Of a DNA stretch of 64,000 nt, positions 1 through 25,683 are shown one piece after another (the first letter of the stretch is position 1; every line of letters starts with the position of its first letter). This stretch comes from Cherax quadricarinatus. Lineage: Eukaryota > Arthropoda > Malacostraca > Decapoda > Parastacidae. Both the position numbers and the translations under genes were made by a program. The stretch is taken from NCBI RefSeq assembly GCF_038502225.1, contig NC_091321.1, forward strand, positions 36,789,453-36,853,452, given 5' to 3'. Below the pieces are notes generated by a model. That model had not been told where the DNA came from. It saw only the letters and a list, made by a program, of their open reading frames with translations, and searched no databases.

Positions 1-181
1 TAGAGTGACAGATAATTCTTAAAACCTTCAGAAGAGTTGTGTAGCCTAACGTACATACAGTGAACCCCCCTTCTCAAAGACAGTCACAAACACACTAACA
101 CACTAATACGTGCACACACACTCACGCCAACGCACACATAAACACACATTCACTCACTATTAGAGTACTAGAGTAACTTAC

Positions 182-13186
<13,005 letters not shown>

Positions 13187-13210
13187 CTGTACACAGAAAG
13201 TAAACACTAG

Positions 13211-13330
<120 letters not shown>

Positions 13331-15329
13331 TTTGTGCTTGGTTGAAAAGCAGGGACTTTAAATTTGTTTATGCCTGTCTACATGTATGACCTGCTCATGC
13401 AAAACATTTATCAAAACCCATGGAAACAATCTGCCAAGAGCACTTCAAAAACTTTGACAATGTTTGTGACAAAATCTAGAACATTAAGTTCATTAATAAG
13501 AAACATTCAAGCAATAATTCCACTTCATTATTCACCTGGTTCCCCACCACTCAACTTCTCCTTTTTCCAAAACAGTCACAGATGATCTGGACCTCCTATT
13601 TTCAGCCAGGTACTTTGTCATCTGTTTCTCTTTTGTTGACTATGGGTACAGTTAGTCATATGGAATAACTGTGGGTTCAACCCCTAGTGCTGTCATAGTC
13701 AACATGTATATTGAGCTCCTGCAGGAGACGATGAAATTATACTCACTACGAGAAACTAAGGAATAATATGTAAAAGATATTCAAGACACTACTGGGTCTC
13801 TAAAACTATCATCAGTGTGGAACAATGTTTACAGAATCACACGGAGAAACAACAGAATAAACTCATACCTCTTTCCTGATGTTATAATTCTATGAAATTA
13901 CCTAAAATTGGATTTTAGAATATGGAAAACTCACAAACAAAGATGACTTATTTCACTATTTATCATCCCATAACACATGCACTAAGAGAGAAGCCGTCAT
14001 TAAGGGGTTATTGAATCACAAACTGTGCTACTCAGTGGAGAATACAGTTATATATCAAACACTTTTTCCAACTATTTTATCAACGATTTAGAAGAAAGGC
14101 AGATAAAATCTTTCACATTGGCAGACAGAGGAAGACTCTAGACTGATATGTTATTCTCCCAGTAGGACAGATTTCTGAGGACTATCGACAACTTTATTGC
14201 TAAATCAATACCCACTTATCTAGAATTACTTACAACAAACTCTAGAACCTAGTAACACAGAGAACACACAGCACAGTGAATCCAGCGCTGAAATGTACAC
14301 TATTCCATGAAGGGAGGATCTGATAAACTATTTATGGGGTGAAACTTCTTGGATCCTTAAACAATGGATCACTAAACACATACACACTTGCTAAAAGGAT
14401 GATCCAACTAACTGAAGTACCACAAACCACAACGCCTACAATCATCTCATGAAGTTACAAAAAAGTTAGACTTATCATAAAATCCGACTTTCATTGCAAA
14501 CGATATATGGCATCGATCAAAATACAAATAGTTTCATTATCTTAAATATTCTTTGTGAACACATTATACTGAAACAGAACACTTCCATCACCGAATATTC
14601 TTCCCACAGCTCAGGTAGCGCCTGATCCCACACACTATATTAACTGTTTTCTGTTCTCTGTATTAGATGGACAAAGTCATGGTTGGACAAACTTCTCCAA
14701 AATAACTGTTCTAATTCCTCATATCTCATTTCCATACTTGTTGGTGTTGATCACAATTTGTCAGTCCGATGACGGTGGAGTTGTAACCTTGATTATGAGG
14801 TAAATAATGATTATAACTACCATCATCATCACCTTGAAGGTGAAAATGGTGGTTGTGATTATGGTGAATGTGAGAGGTGGTAAATTAATGGAGGTAGTCT
14901 TGCTAAAAGCGAATAGTGATGATGGAGAAGGTATAATAGATGGTTACCTTGTGGGAGGAGAGGTGACGGGGTGTTGTTAAAAGTGAAGAGTGAGGGAAGA
15001 GATGGTGGTATATATACCAGGCCATCCATGGGAACAACTACAGCTGTTGTTGATGTTGCTGGTACAAAGTGCCTCCGAGACATGTGCTTAAAAACATCTG
15101 GTACGGGATTTCCTCAATCTAGACTCTATTTGCTGATTTTCTCACAGAGACTAAGTAGACGGAGGATCGAGCATTCATTACTCCTTTTGCTGACCCTCAC
15201 AGGTTTACTGGACGGTGTCACCACTTCTTTTGCTGACCGAAATGACCTCTGCTATATTTCCTATATTTTTTCTGCACTGCCATTTAAGATTGGTGCCGTT
15301 ATGCTAAGGAAGGTCTTTTGATCCAAGGA
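13331..15329. other. Upstream region of the cathepsin L gene, no gene recognised
   Basis: About 2 kb of mixed-composition DNA. Short open frames (13364-13585, 14971-15321) have no recognisable domain and no splice-site support. The promoter and non-coding first exon of the cathepsin gene may be here but cannot be placed by eye. Confidence 0.4.
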
Positions 15330-15345
15330 ATTATTATTATTATTA

Positions 15346-15431
<86 letters not shown>

Positions 15432-15438
15432 GTTATTA

Positions 15439-15505
<67 letters not shown>
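15330..15505. repeat. (ATT)n microsatellite
   Basis: About 58 units of att with three substitutions. It generates the poly-Asn/poly-Ile open frames seen on both strands. It abuts a sequence starting ataatcaaacaaagcgctaa, whose gcgctaaac motif recurs at about 15795. Confidence 0.95.
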
Positions 15506-15506
<1 letters not shown>

Positions 15507-16275
15507 ATCAAACAAAGCGCTAAACTGACAAGGGTCATACAGCACTGTCGGATATAAAATAGTGCTGGGTCTATAAACAGCTAGTTGGAAATGGGATCTG
15601 AAGTGAGGGAAGAAAAGTTCTGTAAGGGACGTGAGGTTCTATACGTCAAAGTTCGTGTAGTGAAGCAGTTACTTATGTTACGGAGAAATGTGGGATAGCT
15701 GGGGGCTTGAACCTTGTCTAAGGGCAAAGGTAAAATTTACACACATCTCAAGCATAAACAGGCCACCCGAGGCTATCCCAGTCAAAACAGAAAGCGCTAA
15801 ACCAGTATGAGTTACTTCAATGGATTGGTTAACAGAGGGTTAGGCAAAAATCCCAGTTAGGAAAATATATCTATTTATTCAACATAACACTATATACACA
15901 CTCTAGAAACACCTTAATCCTAAATGCCCAAATGAAGGTACACAAGAAACAGCTGGCTGGAGGTCCAGCCACCATAACCACTAGGCCTAGTCAGCGCCAG
16001 ACCGTCACTACTCCACTACGAACCCCATTTCTTATTTCCTCACTCATCCCACAGTACCCTGACCATGTCAGAGCCTTGGTGAACATACAGGTAAGCCATA
16101 GAAGAGCCTATGGCTTGAGTTGGTTAAACCGAAGAAGTACACAACTATAAACTTAGCTTAAACACACAGCATCTCCGACGCCAGCCTCCACACCATGCTG
16201 ACTCCACGTGACTGCCCCAAGCCACGCTTGCCCAGCGTACCCAAACATAGTTGGAAAATAAATCCCTAGCAGGAT
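15506..16275. other. Unassigned sequence between the microsatellite and LINE copy 2
   Basis: Two gcgctaaac motifs (near 15518 and 15794) bracket about 280 bp and suggest an old non-autonomous repeat. The remainder has no recognisable gene. Confidence 0.3.
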
Positions 16276-16290
16276 TTCTTTATAATTATA
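16276..16290. repeat. Target-site duplication, left copy (RTE-like LINE)
   Basis: ttctttataattata, identical to 19119-19133. Confidence 0.8.
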
Positions 16291-19118
16291 GTTTAACCTA
16301 CTATACAGTATGCCCAAAAGCACATTATGAGAGTAATTGTGGTAGGGGACCTTAATGCTAAAGTAGGAGAAACTTTTAGAGAGGGTGTGGTAGGTAAGTT
16401 TGGGATGCCAGGTGTAAATGATAATGGGAGCCCTTTGATTGAACTTTGTATAGAAAGGGGTTTAGTTATAGGTAATACATATTTTAAGAAAAAGAGGATA
16501 AATAAGTATACAAGATATGATGTAGGGCGAAATGACAGTAGTTTGTTGGATTATGTATTGGTAGATAAAAGACTGTTGAGTAGACTTCAGGATGTACATG
16601 TTTACAGAGGGGCCACAGATATATCAGATCACTTTCTAGTTGTAGCTACACTGAGAGTAAAAGGTAGATGGGATACAAGGAGAATAGAAGCATCAGGGAA
16701 GAGAGAGGTGAAGGTTTATAAACTAAAAGAGGAGGCAGTTAGGGTAAGATATAAACAGCTATTGGAGGATAGATGGGCTAATATGAGCATAGGCAATGGG
16801 GTCGAAGAGGTATGGGGTAGGATTAAAAATATAGTGTTAGAGTGTTCAGCAGAAGTTTGTGGTTACAGGAAAGTGGGTGCGGGAGGGAAGAGGAGCGATT
16901 GGTGGAATGATGATGTGAAGAGAGTAGTAAGGGAGAAAAAGTTAGCATATGAGAAGTTTTTACAAAGTAGAAGTGATGCAAGGAGGGAAGAGTATATGGA
17001 GAAAAAGAGAGAGGTTAAGAGAGTGGTGAAGCAATGTAAAAAGAGAGCAAATAAGAGAGTGGGTGAGATGCTATCAACAAATTTTGTTGAAAAAAAAGAA
17101 AAAGTTTTGGAGTGAGATTAACAAGTTAAGAAAGCCTAGAGAACAAATGGATTTATCAGTTAAAAATAGGTGAGGAGAGTTATTAAATGGAGAGTTAGAG
17201 GTATTGGGAAGATGGAGGGAATATTTTGAGGAATTGTTAAATGTTGATGAAGATAGGGAAGCTGTGATTTCGTGTATAGGGCAAGGAGGAACGACATCTT
17301 GTAGGAGTGAGGAAGAGCCAGTTGTGAGTGTGGGGGAAGTTCGTGAGGCAGAAGGTAAAATGAAAGGGGGTAAGGCAGCCGGGATTGATGGGATAAAGAT
17401 AGAAATGTTAAAAGCAGGTGGGGATATAGTTTCGGAGTGGTTGGTGCAATTATTTAATAAATGTATGGAAGAGGGTAAGGTACCTAGGGATTGGCAGAGA
17501 GCATGCATAGTTCCTTTGTATAAAGGCAAAGGGGATAAAAGAGAGTGCAAAAAAATTATAGGGGGATAAGTCTGCTGAGTATACCTGGTAAAGTGTATGG
17601 TAGAGTTATTATTGAAAGAATTAAGAGTAAGACGGAGAATAGGATAGCAGATGAACAAGGAGGCTTTAGGAAAGGTAGGGAGTGTGTGGACCAGGTGTTT
17701 ACAGTGAAACATATATATGAACAGTATTTAGATAAGGCTAAAGAGGTCTTTGTGGTATTTATGGATTTGGAAAAGGCGTATGACAGGGTGGATAGGGGGG
17801 CAATGTGGCAGATGTTGCAGGTGTATGGTGTAGGAGGTAGGTTACTGAAAGCAGTGAAGAGTTTTTACGAGGATAGTGAGGCTCAAGTTAGAGTATGTAG
17901 GAAAGAGGGAAATTATTTCCCAGTAAAAGTGGGCCTTAGACAGGGATGTGTGATGTCACCGTGGTTGTTTAATATATTTATAGATGGGGTTGTAAGAGAA
18001 GTAAATGCGAGGGTCTTGGCAAGAGGCGTGGAGTTAAAAGATAAAGAATCACACAGAAAGTGGGAGTTGTCACAGTTGCTCTTTGCTGATGACACTGTGC
18101 TCTTGGGAGATTCTGAAGAGAAGTTGCAGAGATTGGTGGATGAATTTGGTAGGGTGTGCAAAAGAAGAAAATTGAAAGTGAATACAGGAAAGAGTAAGGT
18201 TATGAGGATAACAAAAAGATTAGGTGATGAAAGATTGGATATCAGATTGGAGGGAGAGAGTATGGAGGAGGTGAATGTATTCAGATATTTGGGAGTGGAC
18301 GTGTCAGCGGATGGGTCTATGAAAGATGAGGTGAATCATAGAATTGATGAGGGAAAAAGGGTGAGTGGTGCACTTAGGAGTCTGTGGAGACAAAGAACTT
18401 TGTCCTTGGAGGCAAAGAGGGGAATGTATGAGAGTATAGTTTTACCAACGCTCTTATATGGGTGTGAAGCATGGGTGATGAATGTTGCAGCGAGGAGAAG
18501 GCTGGAGGCAGTGGAGATGTTATGTCTGAGAGCAATGTGTGGTGTGAATATAATGCAGAGAATTCGTAGTTTGGAAGTTAGGAGGAGGTGCGGGATTACC
18601 AAAACTGTTGTCCAGAGGGCTGAGGAAGGGTTGTTGAGGTGGTTCGGACATGTGGAGAGAATGGAGCAAAACAGAATAACTTCAAGAGTGTATCAGTCTG
18701 TAGTGGAAGGAAGGCGGGGTAGGGGTCGGCCTAGGAAAGGTTGGAGGGACGGGGTAAAGGAGGTTTTGTGTGCGAGGGGCTTGGACTTCCAGCAGGCATG
18801 CGTGAGCGTGTTTGATAGGAGTGAATGGAGACAAATGGTTTTTAATACTTGACGTGCTGTTGGAGTGTGAGCAAAGTAACATTTATGAAGGGGTTCAGGG
18901 AAACCAGCAGGCCGGACTTGAGTCCTGGAGATGGGAAGTACAGTGCCTGCACTCTGAAGGAGGGGTGTTAATGTTGCAGTTTAAAAACTGTAGTGTAAAG
19001 CACCCTTCTGGCAAGACAGTGATGGAGTGAATGATGGTGAAAGTTTTTCTTTTTCGGGCCACCCTGCCTTGGTGGGAATCGGCCATTGTGATAATAAAAA
19101 AAAATAATAAAAAAATTA
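16291..19118 (+). mobile_element. RTE-like LINE, copy 2, with 15-bp target duplication
   Basis: Flanked by ttctttataattata at 16276-16290 and 19119-19133, a 15-bp target-site duplication. It contains part of an endonuclease, an RT and a 3' region ending with the family tail (accctgccttggtggga) and an A-rich terminus (ataataaaaaaaaataataaa). It is 5'-truncated: the endonuclease begins mid-domain. Clade assignment rests on the RT motif set (YRGISLLSIPGKV, FADDTVL, LLYGCEAW, RWFGHVERM), which I recognise from RTE/BovB-type elements. Confidence 0.88.
16327..18852 (+). pseudogene. RTE-like LINE ORF2: endonuclease plus reverse transcriptase, frame-broken
   Basis: Three frame blocks. 16327-17115 holds the endonuclease/phosphatase-fold end (VGDLNAKVG, later ISDHFLVV) and the linker. 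17204-17569 holds the start of RT (GGKAAGIDGIKIEMLKAGG). 17545-18852 holds RT fingers/palm (YRGISLLSIPGK, FMDLEKAYDRV, RQGCVMSPWLFN, FADDTVLL) and the C-terminal region ending GRGRPRKGW. Compared with the copy at 55.9 kb, it has lesions at about 17090 (A-run expansion after GTTGAAAA), 17174 (TGA) and 17550 (extra A in an A-run). The RT block itself is open for 435 codons with the catalytic FADD intact. A single-copy readout would therefore need repair at three places; as it stands it is inactive. Confidence 0.85.
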
Positions 19119-19133
19119 TTCTTTATAATTATA
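19119..19133. repeat. Target-site duplication, right copy (RTE-like LINE)
   Basis: ttctttataattata, identical to 16276-16290. It follows the LINE's A-rich tail directly. Confidence 0.8.
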
Positions 19134-19450
19134 ACATTCATACTATTATGGCACACTTCTCCACTATATGTACATTACAATGTCATGCAGGACCCTGCAT
19201 AACACTTACAAGAAGTCAAAAAGTGATCATAAGGCAAAGGCAGGGCTGTCTGCATGAAGGGAGGATAGCAGCATCGGAGAAAAATCCTGCGAGCTTGCTA
19301 GTAAACTGGACAGTCCACAAAAAAGTGAAGAACTGAAATAGAGACTCAACAATCTTCACAGAGAGGAATAGGGTGTCGTTCCATGAGAGAGAGCACAGTT
19401 TCCCAGGAACGGCAACGGTGGGAAGAAGATGGCTAAAAACCTAAAAGTGG

Positions 19451-21100
19451 TTAAATAGAGTGTAATTTGTTATGGTGTATGTCCGACCACAGTTGTTGCC
19501 AACAGCTGCGAAGACAGGCAGAGATAACTGTAAAATAATCCCTGAACGAAATACCTCTATAGGAAACCAGAAGATCATGTACCGCTGATCTCCCAGCAGC
19601 ATGCACCTGTTCGTTGCCCTGCTTATCAATATGTTCAGGGAACCAACAGAAAAGGACATCTTTGTTTTTGCTAGCTATACGGCACAACCAGAGTCGAATG
19701 CGAAGGACCAATGGATGAGGGAAATGAAATTGTGAAATGGCCTGTAAAGCGCTGAGGGAATCTGAAATGATCACAAAGGATCACGAAAGAGACATATATG
19801 TAATGCGAAGTGCTATGAGGATGGCATTCAATTCGGTGATAAAAATACTAACTGAATCTAACAACCGACCTCGAAGAACATCGTCAGGGAACATCGCCGC
19901 GATCCCAACACCGTCAGAAGATTTAGAACCATCTGTATAAACAGCGATGGCATGCACAGTCGATCGGAAGTGATCAAGAAAAAAAGAGCGACAAGCAGCC
20001 GTAGGTAGGAGAGCTTTGCCGCACAGTAGTAGGGGAGAACAGACAGACACTATATGAACATACAGGGGATGCAACTGGAGAGTAGACCAAAGTGAGTGAA
20101 GATGAAGAGAAAACGGTCGGAGTAAGTAGGGGCGCCTAACAAATAAGTTGCTTCTACTAACGACTGAGACCAATCCATACGTAGAGGGAACACAAAGGTC
20201 ATGAGCGCGGATAAAGTAACGAAGGCAATGAGGATCACGACGATCGGCTAATGAAGGAAGATTCTCCTCAGCATAGAGGCTTTCAGTAAGGGATGAACGA
20301 AAGGCACCAAGGCATAAATGCAGACCCTGATGAAGGAGAAGCTGCAGAATAGACTTGGTCGCCATAATCCAGCTTGGACAAGACTAAGGTGCAATGTAAA
20401 CAAAGGAGAGTCTTGAGATCTGCTGCCCATGAACGATGCGCAAGAATTTTAAGGGGATTCTTCCGACCATGGCAAGCTGCCTTCAAAGAGGAAATGTGAG
20501 GTTTCATTGTCAACCGGTGATCGAAGAGAAGGCCTAGAAACTTGATCATAACTCATTCTGGGATACGTGAGCCGTGTACATACAATGAAATATCTGGGAC
20601 AAGAGGACGTCTAGTGAAGGTAATGAAACAGGTTTTCGTAATAGAAAATTTTAAATCATGAGAAGTGGCCCAATGGGAAACACGGTCAATAGCAACCTGA
20701 AGGAAGGCTGCTACCAGGCGACAGTCAGCGCCTGTGTAAGCTATAGCGAAGTCGGCCACATAAAGTGACGACCAAATATGCAATGGAAGAAAGGAAGGTA
20801 GGTCATTTATAGCCAAGAGAAAAAGGGTAGTGCTAAGGGCACAACCTTGTGGGACCCCTTCAGCTTGAACAAAATCTGAGGAAAGCGAATCGCCAACATG
20901 GACACGAAAATGTCTTTCAGATAAGAAAGCAGCTAGGAAGGTCGGTAGATTGCCGCTGAGGCCTAAGAAGTGGGTCTGGGCTAAGATGTTATACCTCCAG
21001 GTGGTGTCATGTGCCGTCTCAAGATCAAAAAAGACTGCTAGGACGGAGTGTTTATTAGCAAAGGCATTGAACTGTGAACTCGTGAACTGTGATAGGAACG
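19451..21100 (-). pseudogene. RT-RNase H remnant
   Basis: Minus-strand frames in order. RT palm: AVFFDLETAHDTTW, EGVPQGCALSTTLF and YVADFAIAY, where the usual Y-x-D-D is read as V-A-D-F, so the second catalytic Asp is lost. Next come a connection region (FLGLLFDHRLTMKPHI, LDYG), RNase H (AVYTDGSKSSDGVG, then IISDSLSALQAI) and the spacing to HIDKQGNEQVHAAG. Several frameshifts near 20560, 20280 and 19780 break it. It would have encoded polymerase and RNase H activities for target-primed reverse transcription. Confidence 0.75.
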
Positions 21101-21104
21101 TTAT

Positions 21105-21686
21105 CTATGGAAGTAAGATGGGAAAGATTACAAGCTTGTTCTCCATTCTAAACTGTAACGATGCACTTCGAAGAGCGTGAAAAGGTATATTTTGGGTAAC
21201 GTGTCGTAAAAGAGCTTTACCAATACTATGGTTTGAACAATAATCAGTTAGCGATTCTGGTTGTAGGGAAAAGAATTTAGTCCACATGGGTACTTGTAAA
21301 CATGGTGCATAAAGGAAGTGGTTGTCGTGTAAGTCGTTTTTGGATGGAATGAGCAGACATCGAAGAACCGTCATCAGCAAATGGTTTGGAATGTTTAGGC
21401 GTAGTTCCATGGATGGCCAGACCTGAAGTAAGTGGGCGATCCGAACATCGTCGCACTATATTTGGGAAAGCTGCACGCATAGTTAAAGGCGTGCAAGAGG
21501 CAGAGGCACTAGAAGAAATAGGAGGAGCCTCAGCACCTGGAGCTGGTGATGAAGTGTCACCAGCAGAAGGTACAGGGGTATGGGAAAAGTCTGGAGAATG
21601 TCCAGTAACGAAGCCAGGTCAGAAAAGGATGTGGTAACAAAATGGGACCTGGGATTAGGAAGGTTATCGCGAAACGAAGACTCCAT
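21105..21686 (-). pseudogene. ORF1 remnant of the RNase H-bearing LINE
   Basis: Starts MESSFRDNLPNPRSHFVTTS at 21686, is hydrophobic and proline-rich, stops after about 67 codons, and resumes in other frames (21480-21277 and 21410-21105). The position right after the 5' leader suggests ORF1 (RNA-binding protein). No zinc knuckle remains. It is joined to RT sequence by deletion. Confidence 0.5.
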
Positions 21687-22059
21687 TATGGTGGTACTTC
21701 TTTCTTCTTATTATTAAAAATAAAGAGAGGGACTGAGGAGGGACAGTCACTAGAAGATATGAAATGGCTGTAAGCTGCCCCTTTCATCCGAGAGGACTTC
21801 ATAACCATCAGCCTAATCGACGGACAAAAGACATGACGGTCGAACGAAAGACAAGACCTAACGAGCCTAATCGACGGACCAAAGACAAGACGGTCGAAAA
21901 CCCACCACAAAGCATACTTCCTTCGGCTGCCACCTCCCAGAGCCGACAGGCAGCCCCTGGAGGACACCCCCTCCCCACTTCTCGGAAATCCGTGAAGGGA
22001 GCAGGGCGCTTCCAGATAAATCAGGTTCCATGGCAAACTACACCACGAAGTCCCAAAAG

Positions 22060-23489
22060 CTTAAAATTCGACTTGTTTTTTTTAAATACTGTTCTGAATG
22101 AATAAGTTTTGCCCAAATCTATTTTACCAAATATCATCCTTGACATAAGAGATCATCCCTCTGATGATTTTATGAGAATTATTCTTCAGAAACTTATTGA
22201 AATTTCTAAAATACAGGAGAAGGAAGCATTCAAAATATTGAGAAACAAAAAATACTCCTTTAATCAGGTCATTCCATCAGAATACAAACATAATATGTTA
22301 GATCATTGCTATAATAAACTCAGAAGAATTTGTAATAAACTAAAAAACAAACTACAAAGAATATTAGACATTTTAATTGAAAACAGTGATTAGACAAAAC
22401 TGGTAATAGCAATTTTGTAAGTAACTTATGAGATGAAATATTAGATAAAAATACAACTACTACTGTGGGTTTCGGTCTAAGTTTTGCAACTTCAAAAAAC
22501 CTTAATAATGTTGAAATTGCAAAAGCCCTTTGTAACATAGAAAAATCCTCTGATTTATCCACTAATGAAATTAACATTAATAAGGGCACGGTTTATAGCT
22601 CTATGTTAAAACAAAAATATTCCCAATTGATACACTTATTAATAATATGTACCTCCTCCCATGGGAGACTTAAGTCTCGAGACACTCCCCAGATAAAACC
22701 GCATCTTACTAAAAAAAAAAAAAAAAAAAAAAAAGCAGATAAAATAAAAGCAATAATAATTTTGAAATAAATTGAAACTTATTCTAAACTTAGACAGAAT
22801 CCCTTAGAAACTGATAACACTAATTTCAATAAAACAATAAAACATCTCCTGAAACTCAAAGAAGAAATAATTAAAAAATTTACATCCACTAATCCATCTT
22901 TATCCTATGTATATGGTTAATAAAAATGAACAAACCAGGTATTCCAGTTTGACCAATTATTTGCTCCATAGGATCAGTTTCCTATAAATTATCTAAATGG
23001 CTTTTTGATATTTTGAGACCAGTTGTTGGAAAAATTTCTAACTTTAATTAATGTTAAAAAGAACATAGATTAATTGGATAAATTAAGCACCTTTACTGAC
23101 TTAATTGATTTCAACATGGTTAGTTTTGATATTACTTTCTTGTTTACAAAAGTTCCACTTGATGATTTATTAAGTTTCTTTTCTGAAGAACTTGTTAATT
23201 ATGATTTACCATTGCATGGAATTTTTTGAAACAAAACTGCTTAATAAAATCCTTCCTTATTGATGCAAGTGGCATAAATATGTTGATATTTTTTGTCTCA
23301 AGCCTAAGAATGTAGATATAAATCATTTCCTTGTTAAATTATATAGCTTTGCTCATTTTATAAATTTTACTGTTGAGTTCGAAGAAAATAACTTATTGCC
23401 TTTTGTAGATGTGTTAATTATTAGGAATAACAACAATTTTAAATTTTAAATTTACGGAAAACCATCAAATAACTGTTCTTATGTCCACT
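22060..23489 (+). mobile_element. Penelope-like element, left part (N-terminal region and RT)
   Basis: The plus strand reads as a decayed Penelope-like reverse transcriptase: an N-terminal block (22109-22393, DFMRIILQKLIEISK), AKADK followed by IIIL near 22740, then KMNKPGIP and SVSYKLSKWLFDIL around 22930-23010, and MVSFDITFLFTKVPLDDLL at about 23118-23170, the family's version of the RT SFDV-LFT-VP motif. It is AT-rich with many stops. Reading is cut at 23490 by the Jockey-type LINE and resumes at 29003. A 23-base A-run lies at 22711-22733. Confidence 0.75.
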
Positions 23490-23499
23490 ATTATTCTTC
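23490..23499. repeat. Target-site duplication, left (Jockey-type LINE in Penelope)
   Basis: attattcttc, identical to 29003-29012. Removing 23500-29012 restores continuity of the Penelope reading. Confidence 0.8.
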
Positions 23500-24111
23500 G
23501 ACAAATACAAAGGAGTAGCCGTCCAGCCGCCGTGGAGAGAAGACGTCGCAGCTCCTGCTCTTCGGTTATCCTGAGTAATTCGAGATCAGAGCAACTCTGA
23601 ACACTGTTACTCGAGATTTTTCTTGGGTTATCCTGAGTTGTCTCGACCAGAGCTGAGAGGAAACTTGCTTGCAGTCACTTTGAGCCCCATCCCATCAAGA
23701 GGGTGAGGCGGTGACCAGCCTGCTTGTTCCCTCTCTCCCCCACCACCCCTATCCTCATCCTTCCCCACCCCAACCCCTCCCATTACCCAACCCAATACAC
23801 TGGCCTATCCACAGAACACTCTACTCACACTGCTATCCTTCTAACTTTCCTGTCTTCTTATTTTTCGGCAACTTCGCCTTTGGCGACTTAAAACAAGGCA
23901 TTTTGACCATCCAGTAGCCCGTGTGGTTTTTTGAAATCCGGCCGATCTTTGCCTTGGGCCCCGTCTCCCCTCACTCCCTCGAGGGCTAGGCTATCTTAGG
24001 GGCTGTCCTTCATAAGTCAGCCGAAATAGGAATTAGGATGCAGCACACACAGGCAACTGATTTCTTCTCAGCATATTATCTGAGTCAGCTTTAAATTAGC
24101 TGGGCAAGATG

Positions 24112-25682
24112 CCCAATATAAGAGTGAGACTTCTCCGAAATCCAAAAGGGATATTTTAGACTGCATTCGTAGCAAGGCTACCATTGCACCTGTGGACATA
24201 TTCACCACCCACACTGGTGCAGTACTACTGCTCTCCTCGGAAGAGGAGCTACTTCACCTTCTAAAAAGAGACGTTCTAGACAAACTCGCTGATAAGGGCA
24301 TTTCCCCCATCCCACCTGAAACTTACAGGCTCAGCACTCAGTGTTTGTGGCACGCATCAACAGCATCATGCGTGAACACACTGACGTTGAGCTCGTGGAC
24401 GGAATCAACCAAGACAACTCCGAATTCACGGTTCTCAAGGCTTACAAGTTTGCCAAGAACCCTGTCAACCAGTAATCGCTGAAACTTATCCTTGATACAC
24501 CTGAGGAAGCCAAATACGTATATGGCCATGGCCTGAAATGCTTCGGCACCAAATGAACGCCAGACCAAGTCAGCATGGAGAGATTCGTCTCCATCACCCA
24601 ATGCTTCAAATGCTACCACTTTGGTCACAACACAAACAAATGCACCAAAGTGAATCCTGTATGCAGCATCTGTGCGGATGCCCACGTATACAAGGACTGC
24701 CCTAACAGAAATAAACTCAAGTGTATCCTCTGTGGCGGGTCCCGCCATGCTGTCTCACCTACTTGCCCTACCAGGAAAACCGAAGTCCGCAAAGCCCTTG
24801 AAAACAGAAAACTGACCAATGCCAAACAAAAGGCAGTTCAATCTCCTCCCCCTATGTCCCACGAATCTTACCCCAACCTGCCGAACTCCAGCAATGCTCT
24901 TACTGCCACTACATCGCAACACAATGCTTGGATCCCCAGCCCCCCCAGGCCCCAACCCCCTCCATACTCCAGACCCCCACCAGCCCCAAGGGCCTCCCTC
25001 CTACCCCATCCCCTCCGGCCTCATCCAAGAAGGGATAATAAAGAGCACGGCATACTTCATGCTGGCCAAAGAATGGTCCAAGGGCAACGACCACCTCTGC
25101 TGCACCATCCTCAATGAGTTGTTCTTTGCAAATGGCACTTCAGCCATAATCATCCCCGACTCAGTGCGCCCATACATGAGCCCCTCAACCCATATCCCCG
25201 CACACGACCAACCATCCACCAGCATGGAACCAACAACCCCTGCATCTGCACCACTAGCCATGCACAACCAACCGCCACTGAGGCTGACCTAATGGACCAA
25301 CCTGGTCCCACCGCCACCCCATGTCAGATACCCTCTGAGCAACAAGACTTATACCAAGACTTAACCAACCTTACTCAACCTCCAATGTCCCCAATGTCGA
25401 CATCGTCGACAACCGATGAGACTGACGTCTCAACCATCCAAGACAACTCTGACCCTGATTCGCCCCTCAGGCCTAACGACGATTCAGACGATTCAGACTC
25501 GTCATCAGATATCACCGTCACCAACAGCACAGACGACGACCAATACTCCACTCAGAAGTCCACCCAAGACTACAATCCCCCTCCCTCCTGCATTCCCAAG
25601 AGAAAGCGCACACAACCGCCATGTGACTGCGCCACCAAACACCCATCCGCTGTGCACAGCAACTCTGCCAAACATGTACAAT
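24112..25682 (+). pseudogene. Jockey-type LINE ORF1 (zinc-knuckle RNA-binding protein), frame-broken
   Basis: Begins at ATG 24112 (MPNIRVRLLRNPKG). After an early frameshift it reads PVDIFTTHTGAVLLLSSEEE, then shifts again. Three CCHC-type knuckles follow at about 24602-24770: CFKCYHFGHNTNKC, CSICADAHVYKDC and CILCGGSRHAVSPTC. After them are a Pro-rich region, a helical segment (KSTAYFMLAKEWSKGNDH) and an acidic Ser/Asp-rich tail with DDSDDSDSSSD. Three knuckles after a pre-knuckle domain are typical of Jockey-clade ORF1, which binds the element RNA and forms RNPs. At least four frame changes or stops. Confidence 0.75.
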
Positions 25683-25683
25683 A

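Larger units (their letters stand above)
19140..22035 (-). mobile_element. LINE with RNase H (I/Jockey superfamily), internally deleted, minus strand
   Basis: Reading the minus strand from 22035 leftwards there is a GC-rich 5' leader with a repeated cgtcgattaggct motif, an ORF1 start at 21686, and an abrupt switch near 21105 into the middle of an RT. The RT runs to RNase H and ends near 19450. The whole endonuclease and the front of RT are missing, so this copy arose by internal deletion. Clade naming is approximate: RNase H downstream of RT fits I-type elements. Confidence 0.7.

Noticed and set aside
15261..15557. Poly-Asn and poly-Ile frames
   Set aside because: Translations of the (ATT)n microsatellite.
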